DNA from: Acidaminococcus fermentans_A
Lineage (GTDB): Bacteria > Bacillota > Negativicutes > Acidaminococcales > Acidaminococcaceae
Assembly: GCF_052216985.1 (NCBI RefSeq)
Contig: NZ_JBQOUY010000009.1
Span: 1-64,000 of the forward strand
DNA length: 64,000 bases
Reading direction: 5' to 3'
This document shows, in pieces, positions 41,812-50,171 of the stretch. Position 1 is the first letter of the stretch, and each line of letters opens with the position of its first letter. Under the pieces are notes generated by a model. That model was not told where the DNA came from, did no database searches, and was given only the letters and a program-made list of their open reading frames with translations. Position numbers and translations under genes: made by a program.

Positions 41812-42216
41812 ATGCTACGCAGAATCATGAAATGGCTGACCGGCTTTCCAGAGGGAAAGAGCCCTGCTGCAGCCTCTTCGCCAAAGGAAAGATCCCGTTT
41901 CTCCCCCCAGCGTTTCCTGTCCCTTATCCTGATTGTTGTCCTGGCTGTGGGGATTTTCTTCTGGCACAACCAGTCCGCCAAAAAGGCGGAAGAAAAAGCC
42001 ATCCAGGACCGGAACCGGATCATGGACCAGCAGAAAACTGGCACCAGAACGACGGCTCCCCGGAAACCCGCTCCCCAGGCCGGACAGAAGCCTCCGGCCG
42101 TGAACAAACAGCCCGCCGCTCCCCGGCCCCAACCGACCCAGCCCCAGGGCCCTGTGCCCACCGGGCCTAAAGTAAAGGCCCAGACCCCGCCCATGATCCA
42201 GCCGAAGGCAAGATAG
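41812..42216 (+). CDS. Small single-span membrane protein with a Pro-rich tail
   Basis: I do not recognise this 134-residue protein. It has a basic cytoplasmic start, one hydrophobic helix (FLSLILIVVLAVGIFFW, about residues 36-52), a short charged coil (AKKAEEKAIQDRNRIMDQQ) and a tail rich in Pro, Gln, Lys and Ala that ends MIQPKAR. It may be an envelope protein with the tail outside. ATG 41812 follows AAGGAAAGG. It stands alone between a HAD phosphatase and NSS transporters. Confidence 0.65.
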   Translation: MLRRIMKWLTGFPEGKSPAAASSPKERSRFSPQRFLSLILIVVLAVGIFFWHNQSAKKAEEKAIQDRNRIMDQQKTGTRTTAPRKPAPQAGQKPPAVNKQPAAPRPQPTQPQGPVPTGPKVKAQTPPMIQPKAR

Positions 42217-42243
42217 GGGGCGGTTGCGGGCCCCACAATTTTC

Positions 42244-42272
42244 TTGCAACTTTCCCTAGTCTATAATACAAT
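42244..42272 (+). promoter_or_regulatory. Sigma-70 promoter of the first NSS gene
   Basis: TTGCAA, a 17-base spacer and TACAAT lie about 40 bases before the TTG start. Confidence 0.5.
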
Positions 42273-42313
42273 AGAAATCACTGAATTGTCACATTTTGAA
42301 ATGAGGTGTTTTT

Positions 42314-43789
42314 TTGTCTGAGAAAGGTGTTTCTCCGGAATCTTTCAGTTCCCGACTGGGCTTCATCCTGGTCAGCGCCGGCTGTGCCATCGGCATCGGG
42401 AATGTGTGGAAATTTCCCTACCTGTGCGGCCAGTTCGGCGGGGCTGCCTTCATCTTGATCTATCTGGTATTCCTCCTGATCATGGGCATCCCGGTGATGG
42501 TCTGCGAATTCGCCATCGGCCGAGGCAGCCGCTGCAGCGCCGCCAAAAGCTTCGAGGCCCTGGAGCCTCCCGGCACCTGCTGGCATCGGTTGAAAGCCAT
42601 CAGCATCGTGGGCTGTTACATGCTGATGATGTACTACACCACCGTCACCGGCTGGATGCTGTACTATTGCTGGCTCCACATCAAAGGGACTTTTGTGGGG
42701 GCTTCCACCCAGTTCATCACCGCCACCTTCGGAGCCATGCTCCAAGATCCGGCTAACCTGCTGTTCTGGATGGTGCTCACCTGCCTCCTGGGCTTTGCCG
42801 TATGCTATCTGGGGATCCAAAACGGCGTGGAACGGATCACCAAATGGATGATGAGCGCCCTGCTGCTCCTGATGATTGTCCTGGCTGCCCATTCCCTGTT
42901 CCTGGAAGGAGCGGGAAAAGGGATCGAGTTCTATCTGGTGCCCAATTTCGCCGCCCTGGAAAAACTGGGCTGGGGGAATGTGATTTACGCCGCCATGAGC
43001 CAGGCTTTCTTCACCCTGTCCATCGGAATCGGGGCCATGCTGATCTTCGGAGCCTACCTGCCCCATGGGCGGAGCTTATTCGGAGAAGCGTCCACCATCA
43101 CCGCCCTGGATACCTTTGTGGCTCTCATGGCCGGGTTCATCATCATCCCCGCCTGCTTCGCCTTCGGGATCCAGCCGGATGCCGGTCCGTCCCTGATTTT
43201 CCTCACCATCCCCAACCTGTTCGTCCAGATGCCGGGGGGCCGGTTCTGGGGCATGCTGTTCTTCATCTTCTTGTCCTTCGCCGCCCTGTCCACCGTCATC
43301 GCCGTGTTCGAAAACATCCTGGCCTTCGGTATGAACCTGTACGGCTGGAGCCGAAAAAAGAGCGTGGCCGTCAATGGGCTGGCCATCGTCCTCCTGAGCA
43401 TCCCCTGCGTCCTGGGCTTCAACCTGTGGAGCGGCTTCCAGCCCCTGGGCCCCGGTTCTTCCATCCTGGACCTGGAAGATTTCATCGTCTCCAACAACCT
43501 GCTGCCTCTGGGGAGCCTGGCCTTTGTGCTGTTCTGCACCAAAAAGAACGGCTGGGGCTGGCAACACTTCCTGGCAGAAGCCAACGACGGGGAAGGCCGG
43601 AACCTGCCGGCTTCACTCCACAGTTATCTGCTGTATATCTTGCCCCTGCTGATCATCACCATCTACTTGAAGGGGTACTACGATATGTTCAGCAAACAAG
43701 GACCGGTGGTGCTGGCCAAATGGCTGGTCCTGGCCTTTCTATTCCTGGGCTTCATCTTCTATACCACCAGCAGGAAAAAAGCACAGTAA
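42314..43789 (+). CDS. NSS-family sodium-dependent amino acid transporter (copy 1), TTG start
   Basis: This 491-residue protein has about 11-12 membrane spans. The Na/substrate-binding unwound helix 1 is SAGCAIGIGNVWKFPYLCGQFGG, followed by the helix 6 and helix 8 regions typical of LeuT-fold transporters (MSQAFFTLSIGIGAM, FLSFAALSTVIAVFE). It probably imports an amino acid with sodium. The start is TTG 42314, seven bases after TGAGGTG; the paralogue downstream has ATG at the matching position. The two share most of their sequence, so they arose by tandem duplication. Confidence 0.9.
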   Translation: MSEKGVSPESFSSRLGFILVSAGCAIGIGNVWKFPYLCGQFGGAAFILIYLVFLLIMGIPVMVCEFAIGRGSRCSAAKSFEALEPPGTCWHRLKAISIVGCYMLMMYYTTVTGWMLYYCWLHIKGTFVGASTQFITATFGAMLQDPANLLFWMVLTCLLGFAVCYLGIQNGVERITKWMMSALLLLMIVLAAHSLFLEGAGKGIEFYLVPNFAALEKLGWGNVIYAAMSQAFFTLSIGIGAMLIFGAYLPHGRSLFGEASTITALDTFVALMAGFIIIPACFAFGIQPDAGPSLIFLTIPNLFVQMPGGRFWGMLFFIFLSFAALSTVIAVFENILAFGMNLYGWSRKKSVAVNGLAIVLLSIPCVLGFNLWSGFQPLGPGSSILDLEDFIVSNNLLPLGSLAFVLFCTKKNGWGWQHFLAEANDGEGRNLPASLHSYLLYILPLLIITIYLKGYYDMFSKQGPVVLAKWLVLAFLFLGFIFYTTSRKKAQ

Positions 43790-43795
43790 GATACA

Positions 43796-43847
43796 GCTGT
43801 GGACACAGACGGTTTTTTCAGCCATCCAGTCGTCCACAGCATTTTTT
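43796..43847 (+). terminator. Terminator between the NSS genes
   Basis: GCTGTGGAC pairs with GTCCACAGC and is followed by ATTTTTT. Confidence 0.85.
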
Positions 43848-43918
43848 GCATTCTTTGGGTTTTTAGTGTAATATTGTAACATATTAATCATTCGTAGCAT
43901 AGAAGTGAGGTAGAACTT

Positions 43919-45415
43919 ATGTCAGACCAGCAAAGCACCCGTGATTCCTTCCAATCCCGTCTGGGGTTCATCCTAGTCAGCGCCGGCTGTGCCATCGGCA
44001 TCGGCAATGTATGGAAGTTCCCCTATCTGTGCGGCCAGTACGGAGGGGCCGCCTTCATCCTCCTGTATCTGCTCTTCCTGCTGCTCCTAGGAATCCCAGT
44101 GCTCCTGTGCGAATTTGCTCTGGGCAGGAGCAGCCGCCAGAGTGTGGCCCGCTGCTTTGACAGGCTGGCTCCTGCCGGCAGCCGCTGGTCTCATTTAAAA
44201 TACATCGGCATTGCCGGGGTCATCCTGTTGCTGCTCTATTACACCACTGTCACCGGGTGGATGCTGAACTATTGCTGGCTCCACCTGAAAGGGACCTTTG
44301 TGGAACAGTCCCCGTCCTTCATCCAGGCCACTTTCCAAGATATGCTGGCTCAGCCCCTTTCCATGGGTTCCTGGACCTTCCTTTCCTGTCTCCTGGGGTT
44401 CCTGGTCTGCTATATGGGCCTGGAAAAGGGCATCGAACGGATCACCAAGGTGATGATGAGCGCTCTGCTGCTCCTGATGATCATCCTAGCCGTCCATTCC
44501 ATTTTCCTGCCGGGAGCGGAAAAAGGCATTGCCTTCTACCTGATTCCTGATTTTGCTTCCCTGGAAAAATTAGGCTGGGGAAATGTGATCTACGCCGCCA
44601 TGAGCCAGGCTTTCTTCACTCTCAGTGCCGGCAACGGGGCCATGATGATCTTTGCTTCCTATATGGACAAAAAACGGAGCCTGCCGGGAGAAGCCCTGAC
44701 CATCACCGCCCTGGATACCTTTGTGGCGCTCATGAGCGGCTTCATCATCATCCCCGCCTGCTTTGCCTATGGGATCCAGCCGGATGCCGGACCCTCCCTG
44801 ATTTTCCTGACCATTCCCAACCTGTTCACCCTGATGCCAGGAGGACGGATCTGGGGCAGCCTGTTCTTTGTGTTCCTCTCCTTTGCCGCCCTTTCCACAG
44901 TCATTGCAGTGATGGAAAGCATCATCGCCTGTTTCCGAGAGCTGCTGGGCTGGGACCGGCCCAAAGCTGCCTGGTTCGTGTTCGCCCTCATCGCCCTGGG
45001 GAGCATCCCCTGTGTCCTGGGCTTTAACCTGTGGAGCGGCTTCCAGCCCTTGGGTCCAGGAACTGGTGTCCTCGATCTGGAAGACTTCATCGTTTCCAAC
45101 AACCTGCTGCCCCTGGGAGGCCTGACCTTCGTGCTTTTCTGCACCCGGAAGAACGGCTGGGGCTGGGAAAACTTCCTAGGAGAAGTGAACCAGGGAGCCG
45201 GCCGGAGCTTGTCTGCCGGTTGGAAGTTCTATTATACCTATGGTCTGCCCCTGGTGATCCTGGCCGTCTACCTGAAAGGCTACGACGATCTGTTCGCCAA
45301 GCAGGGCGGGGACGTACTCACCAAATGGCTGGCCTTGGCATTTCTGTTTTTGGTATGGATCTTCTGGTGTACCGCCAGAAAGGGCAGAAAAAACATGGCA
45401 AGCCGAGCAAAATGA
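43919..45415 (+). CDS. NSS-family sodium-dependent amino acid transporter (copy 2)
   Basis: This 498-residue paralogue of the preceding gene keeps the same helix 1 motif (SAGCAIGIGNVWKFPYLCGQYGG) and layout, with scattered differences in helices and loops. In helix 6 it reads SAGNGAMM where copy 1 reads SIGIGAML, close to the expected sodium and substrate sites, so specificity may differ. ATG 43919 follows AAGTGAGG. A terminator separates the two, so they can be expressed independently. Confidence 0.9.
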   Translation: MSDQQSTRDSFQSRLGFILVSAGCAIGIGNVWKFPYLCGQYGGAAFILLYLLFLLLLGIPVLLCEFALGRSSRQSVARCFDRLAPAGSRWSHLKYIGIAGVILLLLYYTTVTGWMLNYCWLHLKGTFVEQSPSFIQATFQDMLAQPLSMGSWTFLSCLLGFLVCYMGLEKGIERITKVMMSALLLLMIILAVHSIFLPGAEKGIAFYLIPDFASLEKLGWGNVIYAAMSQAFFTLSAGNGAMMIFASYMDKKRSLPGEALTITALDTFVALMSGFIIIPACFAYGIQPDAGPSLIFLTIPNLFTLMPGGRIWGSLFFVFLSFAALSTVIAVMESIIACFRELLGWDRPKAAWFVFALIALGSIPCVLGFNLWSGFQPLGPGTGVLDLEDFIVSNNLLPLGGLTFVLFCTRKNGWGWENFLGEVNQGAGRSLSAGWKFYYTYGLPLVILAVYLKGYDDLFAKQGGDVLTKWLALAFLFLVWIFWCTARKGRKNMASRAK

Positions 45416-45429
45416 TAGTATCAAATAGG

Positions 45430-45466
45430 AAAAGCACCCAGGAAAAAATCCTGTGGTGCTTTTTAT
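45430..45466 (+). terminator. Terminator after the second NSS gene
   Basis: AAAAGCACC/GGTGCTTTT with an inner CAGGA/TCCTG stem and T5 tail. It can also act on the convergent ATPase gene. Confidence 0.85.
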
Positions 45467-45519
45467 AATATAGTGCCAAACTTCCAGCAGCTTATCTTTT
45501 TCACCGCGCTCTTCTGTGC

Positions 45520-46821
45520 TTACAGTCCTTCTGGCAAACAAAACGCAGCATACAACGGAATGGACAAAATGCCGTTTTCAAAGCCAAAATTCTTCAAGGA
45601 AAACCGCATTACACCGGTCGGATTTTCCTGTTGCCGGAATACACCCAAGCTCCGGGAACGGATATGTTCTCCTTTTTTCACTTCTACGCCATAGGTTTTA
45701 GCACCCACAGGGAACACAAAGTCCAATTCTGCAGTACTTTTACTTTCCCAATAGTAAAGAGGCAACCCCAATGAGACAAACTGCTGGGCCACATAATTCT
45801 CCGTCATCGCTCCCATAAACAGATTGCCTGTCCCGGACAAAATGGTTTCCTGGGACATTCCAGACTGCATGGCAAGCAACCCGACATCACTGCTATATAG
45901 CTTGAAGGCGGATAGATCCACATAAGCAGCCAGCGGTTCTGCAGCATGCTGCAGTCTCCGGCAACGCAGGACAATGCCTGCCTGGCTGAGCCATTCAATG
46001 GGAGCTCCGAAAATAGCAGCGGTTCCCCCCCGCTGTACAACCTTATATTGAAATTTCTTGTTTTCTTTTGCCAGCTGTACAGGCAGAGACTGATAGCAAG
46101 CCCGGATTTTTACGGTTTCCGAGGGGAAAGCATATTTGACCATGTCCGCTGTGTAATTGTCCAAGATCTCCTGCTGTACCTGGGGAATATCCAAAAAAGA
46201 ATGGTTTGCTAAAAATGCATTGATGACACTGGGCATCCCCCCAATTACCAAATATTCTCGGTACAGACGTATGGCTTCTTCATGCAGTGCAGTTGGAAGA
46301 GGTTCCCTGTCTTCGTACGCCTTTCGGATAGCAGCTGCCAACAGTTCTTTTCCCCTGGCCCAAAGAAATTCTTCAAAGTTCAGGGGAAACATCTGGAGGG
46401 TTTCCACCTTTCCCACCGGGAAAGAAAATTTTTTCCGGTTGAGCGCCACTCCTAGCAGGCTGCCGGCTGCTGCCACATGGAATTCCGGAGCTTCCTCTGC
46501 AAAATATTTCAAGGAGGTTAGAGCCCGTTCCGTGGATTGGATTTCATCCAGGATCAGCAGGGTTTTTCCCGGAATGACTTTTTGTCCGGTCACTGCTTCC
46601 AGATAGGGTAGCAGCATCCGAGGCGAAATATTCTCTGAAAAGCAGTCCGCTGCCCGCCGATTGGTTTCCAGATTGATATATACTACGGACGGATAACAGG
46701 CAGACGCAAATTCCCGAAGGATATAAGTCTTTCCCACCTGCCGCGCCCCGCTGATCAACAGTGGCAGACGATGCGGATTTTCCTTCCATTTTTTCAAAGC
46801 ATCAAATATTATTCTCCGCAT
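45520..46821 (-). CDS. AAA ATPase with C-terminal DUF4143 domain
   Basis: This 433-residue protein has a Walker A GARQVGKTYILREFA near residue 30, Walker B TLLILDEIQSTERA near residue 90, a sensor region AAAGSLLGVAL, and a C-terminal DUF4143 domain with a nuclease-like end (STAELDFVFPVGAKTYGVEVKKGE). Proteins of this family occur in several copies per genome in anaerobes; their function is not established. ATG 46821 follows AAGGGGGG. An inverted repeat lies just upstream. Confidence 0.85.
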   Translation of the reverse strand: MRRIIFDALKKWKENPHRLPLLISGARQVGKTYILREFASACYPSVVYINLETNRRAADCFSENISPRMLLPYLEAVTGQKVIPGKTLLILDEIQSTERALTSLKYFAEEAPEFHVAAAGSLLGVALNRKKFSFPVGKVETLQMFPLNFEEFLWARGKELLAAAIRKAYEDREPLPTALHEEAIRLYREYLVIGGMPSVINAFLANHSFLDIPQVQQEILDNYTADMVKYAFPSETVKIRACYQSLPVQLAKENKKFQYKVVQRGGTAAIFGAPIEWLSQAGIVLRCRRLQHAAEPLAAYVDLSAFKLYSSDVGLLAMQSGMSQETILSGTGNLFMGAMTENYVAQQFVSLGLPLYYWESKSTAELDFVFPVGAKTYGVEVKKGEHIRSRSLGVFRQQENPTGVMRFSLKNFGFENGILSIPLYAAFCLPEGL

Positions 46822-46854
46822 AGATATACCCCCCTTTTTATAGAGAAGCATATC

Positions 46855-46923
46855 AACTTTTGATTTTTAAGTCAAGAAAAGTTGTATTTTAGCTGATTTT
46901 TTGGGACTTAAATATCAAAAGTT
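46855..46923. repeat. 19-base inverted repeat upstream of the ATPase gene
   Basis: Arms 46855-46873 and 46905-46923 (ends AACTTTTGAT and ATCAAAAGTT) pair at 18 of 19 positions around a 31-base spacer. They lie in the promoter region of the DUF4143 ATPase. Possible roles are an operator or the end of a mobile segment. Confidence 0.55.
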
Positions 46924-46969
46924 CAGTATTAAAGCCAAACTACAATTGACTCACTTCATAGCTAAATGT

Positions 46970-47215
46970 TTATCTCTTCTCTTTCTTTTTGCCGCTCATC
47001 CATCCACGGAGATAGCCCATCACCAAAGTAGTGACGGATACACCCGCCCCCAGACGAGCATTTAAAACAATTAATTTTTTACACCATATAGCCAGTTCTG
47101 CATTCATAGTCATTACAGCAACTGCCTGGCCCAATACTATAAATGCGGCACACCCAAATGTCAAAGTAAAGAAAACATAAAAACAAATATCTAACAATGA
47201 ATTGATTTTTTGCAT
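46970..47215 (-). CDS. Small membrane protein, possible TRAP small subunit
   Basis: This 81-residue protein has two hydrophobic helices (ICFYVFFTLTFGCAAFIVLGQ and RLGAGVSVTTLVMGYLRGW) and a very basic end (SGKKKEKR). It starts 15 bases after the TRAP-like permease gene and so is its best partner, but TRAP small subunits usually have four helices and precede the large one. ATG 47215 follows AAGAGGCAG. Function is inferred from position only. Confidence 0.5.
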   Translation of the reverse strand: MQKINSLLDICFYVFFTLTFGCAAFIVLGQAVAVMTMNAELAIWCKKLIVLNARLGAGVSVTTLVMGYLRGWMSGKKKEKR

Positions 47216-47229
47216 AACTGCCTCTTTTC

Positions 47230-48585
47230 TTATGCCAAAACTGGTAAAATTCCTAAAGCAATCAAGACTGCAATACAAGCAATGGGAATGGCATAATGGA
47301 ATAGTAACGTGGAAAAAGTTTCCGTTACATCACTGCCAGAGATTCCGCATGAAATATAAATGGCAGAAGAACTGGGTGGAATGGCACCTTGATTGGATAC
47401 CAGCATCAAAAACACAGCAACTGCCACCGCAGGAGGTACACCTACATTTTTCAAGCACAAAAAACATACTGGCCCCAATGCCATAGTTGCTGCTGATGCA
47501 TTTAACGGACCTACCACACATTCTACGAGAACTGCGACCAACACTATCGTCAGGACCCGTGATAACCCCAATTCCCCCATGAAAATAGATACATCTCTGC
47601 CAAATCAAATAGAACTCAAGGCTTCAGATCCGCACATTGCAAACATAATAATTGGGGCAACATTAAAAAATTTTTTGGACAGAGTTCCACAAAATTTTAT
47701 CCATCCCTGTTTACTTTTCGGTAAATACTTTCTGCCTTCAAATAAAACCCCCAGGATGATCAATACCGGTACCCAAATAATAATATCAATGGCTTTAACG
47801 CCTCTCGCACCAAAAGCACTCTTTCTTAAAAAAACAGCTACAGGACCGGTAGTCAAGAACAACGGAATCATCACACCTACAAAAATAATCAAGGAACTCC
47901 ATTTTTCCTGTATGGTTTTTCGAAACGAAGGAACCTGCTCCTCTGCCAGCGCTTCAATATGATATTTTCGAATATAGAAATGCGTAACCAACAGCCGGTA
48001 CAATATTCCATAACAGCCTGTTGTAAGAACGGTCAAATAGACTTCCCCCGTTGTTACGTAAGCCGCTACATCAGCAAATCCCAGCATCAGGAACATAGAC
48101 GTACTGGGAGGCAAGGAAACACCCAATCCAGCACTTCCAGAATTCATGATTGCTGCCTGATCCTTACCCCACCCGGTTTCCATCATCCATGGAATGGTGA
48201 TGCTGCCTACGGTGGCTGCATTGGCTGCCGTAGAACCGGAAATCAATCCCATCAATGCACTGGCTAAAACGGAAATATAGGCAGGACCGCCTTTCAATCT
48301 TCCCAAAAGAGAATTCAAGATATCTATCAGCCTTCCAATGATCTGCGTTTCTTCCATCAGCGCAGCCATCCCAACAAATAAAATGGGAGACAGACAGGAG
48401 GAGGTGCGTGTGCCTGCCAGGAATGATTTCCAAAGGGCATCAGGAGCAGCAAATCCATGGAATAAGCAAACGATTAGCCAGGCAAACATCATCGCTTCTG
48501 CAAGTTTTCGTTTAATGATCAAGTTCCAAAATAAAATAAATCCAATATAAGCCAAAAATGCCCAAATCCCGATTCCAATAGTCAT
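47230..48585 (-). pseudogene. TRAP-type large permease interrupted by an in-frame TGA
   Basis: The frame opens at ATG 48585, reaches TGA at 47605-47607 after 326 residues (ALSSI-stop), and continues in the same frame to 47230. The combined 452 codons fit a DctM-like permease with about 11-12 helices. The hallmark segment GLISGSTAANAATVGSITIPWMM is in the first part, and SNQGAIPPSSSAIYISCGISG in the second. Read through, the join would be SI-x-FGRDVSIFM. TGA serves as a normal stop elsewhere here. The gene overlaps the HpaI aldolase stop by four bases. No binding-protein gene is adjacent. Confidence 0.75.
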
Positions 48586-49340
48586 TTTAAGCTCTCCTTC
48601 ATCATATCCAACTGTTTTTCTGCTGCTTTTTTCAACAAAAGGTCGTCTCTCTCAAGAGTGAAACACCGTACTCCTTTGTCATAAAGTTCTTGAAACCGTT
48701 TTTTACTTTTACAGAGGATGGTAGGGATTTTTCCATATTCCAGAGTCTTGCGGATGATGAAATTTTCCGTCTCCAGTACAGATGGATCGTTCTTTTTTCC
48801 AGGGATCCCCAATGATTGAGAAAGATCATTGCGCCCAGTAGCCACCATATCCAACCCAGGCTGTTGCAGGATTTCTTCAATATTTTCTATGCCTTTTCTG
48901 CTCTCGATCTGGACAATCAAAGCTGTTTTTTTATTGGCTTCTTTCTGATAAACTGCCACATTCTGACGGCCATATCCCAGGACACGGGCAGCACCAGTAA
49001 GTCCCCGTTCCCCTTCCGGTGGATATTTCACTGCCTTTTCTGCATTCCATACTTCCTCTCTGCTCTCAATGTGAGGTACCATGATGCCCTGTGCTCCATT
49101 ATCCAATAATGCTGCAACCCCTGTTATATCCGGCACTCTTACCTGCACATCCAAATCCAACAGTTGACCGATCCGAAGCATTTCAGATACGATTCTGTTC
49201 TCAAACAATATATGTTCACAATCCAGGCGAACAAAATCATACCCGGCGGCCTTAGCAATTTCCAACAGCACTGGGTCCATAATCGATAGATTAAGACCAA
49301 AGCTGCACAACCCGGCCCGCGTCCGTTCCAATACACCCAT
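48582..49340 (-). CDS. HpcH/HpaI-family aldolase
   Basis: This 252-residue protein belongs to the class II pyruvate aldolase family. FVRLDCEHILF holds the catalytic His region, GIMVPHIESREEV and IVQIESRKGIENIEEI carry the metal-binding Glu, and MVATGRNDLSQSLG resembles the IGPxDLS motif. Family members split 2-keto-3-deoxy or 4-hydroxy-2-oxo acids to pyruvate and an aldehyde. It lies in one operon with an RraA-like protein and a TRAP-like permease, so uptake and cleavage of one compound is likely. Confidence 0.83.
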   Translation of the reverse strand: MGVLERTRAGLCSFGLNLSIMDPVLLEIAKAAGYDFVRLDCEHILFENRIVSEMLRIGQLLDLDVQVRVPDITGVAALLDNGAQGIMVPHIESREEVWNAEKAVKYPPEGERGLTGAARVLGYGRQNVAVYQKEANKKTALIVQIESRKGIENIEEILQQPGLDMVATGRNDLSQSLGIPGKKNDPSVLETENFIIRKTLEYGKIPTILCKSKKRFQELYDKGVRCFTLERDDLLLKKAAEKQLDMMKESLK

Positions 49341-49357
49341 GATTTACGTCCTTTCTT

Positions 49358-50044
49358 TCATAAAATTTTTTTTGCATGGAGGACTTTGTTGATTTCAGCT
49401 TTAAGCAAAAATCCATTTTCTATCTGCTGCAAAGCTTTTCTTTCTCTCCTGACTTTTGCCTCAGCACCTTGAATGATTTCTTCTGCATCTTCTGGCGGAA
49501 AACAAATGATTCCGTTCATATCGGCTATCGCCAAATATCCGGGAAGCACTGCAATGCCACCGCAAGCAATGGGAAAGTTGATTTGTCCTGGCCCGCTTTT
49601 CCCTGCCCCAACAGGCACCAATCCACGTGCATACACTGGCAATCCCACATTTTCTAACTCAGCAAGATCACGCACACATCCATCTACAATGATTCCTTGG
49701 ATGCCCAATGCTTTCATTCTTCGCAGCATCAATCCGCCACAGACAGAAAATTCTCGGCTTCCCCGTATCTGTACCATCAGAATGTCCCCTGGATGGGCTA
49801 GCGCCATAGCTTTATGAAGCATGAGATTATCACCAGCATTTACCTCCACGGTAATTACTGGACCTGCAATTTTCTGTGGTACACCAAAAGGTTTTATTCC
49901 AGAGTCCAAGACGTAAGCACCAAGAGAACCATCTGCCAAATTACAGGTACTATATTTTCGGAGTTCTTTGAGCAAAGACTGATCCGGCCTATGGATATCT
50001 TGGCAAAAGCGAAATCCTACTTTTCCAATCCACTTTTTTTCCAT
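49358..50044 (-). CDS. RraA-family protein (4-hydroxy-4-methyl-2-oxoglutarate aldolase/oxaloacetate decarboxylase type)
   Basis: This 228-residue protein has the RraA/HMG aldolase fold with TCNLADGSLGAYVLDSGIKPFG, GDILMVQIRGSREFSVCGGLM and GIIVDGCVRDLAELENVGLPVYARG. The D/R pair in VDGCVRDLAE matches the metal-dependent aldolases and not the RNase E inhibitor itself. It probably cleaves or decarboxylates a 4-hydroxy-2-oxo acid. It heads the operon and is divergent from a LysR regulator. Confidence 0.85.
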   Translation of the reverse strand: MEKKWIGKVGFRFCQDIHRPDQSLLKELRKYSTCNLADGSLGAYVLDSGIKPFGVPQKIAGPVITVEVNAGDNLMLHKAMALAHPGDILMVQIRGSREFSVCGGLMLRRMKALGIQGIIVDGCVRDLAELENVGLPVYARGLVPVGAGKSGPGQINFPIACGGIAVLPGYLAIADMNGIICFPPEDAEEIIQGAEAKVRRERKALQQIENGFLLKAEINKVLHAKKIL

Positions 50045-50171
50045 TTTTCTTCTCCTTTTTTCTCATTTTTCTGTCTCTTGTTGTCTTCAGCATATCATTT
50101 TATAATAACAACGTAAAACAGTTATAACTTGTCATTTTCGACAGGGAAAATACTTTGGATAGGAGATTATC

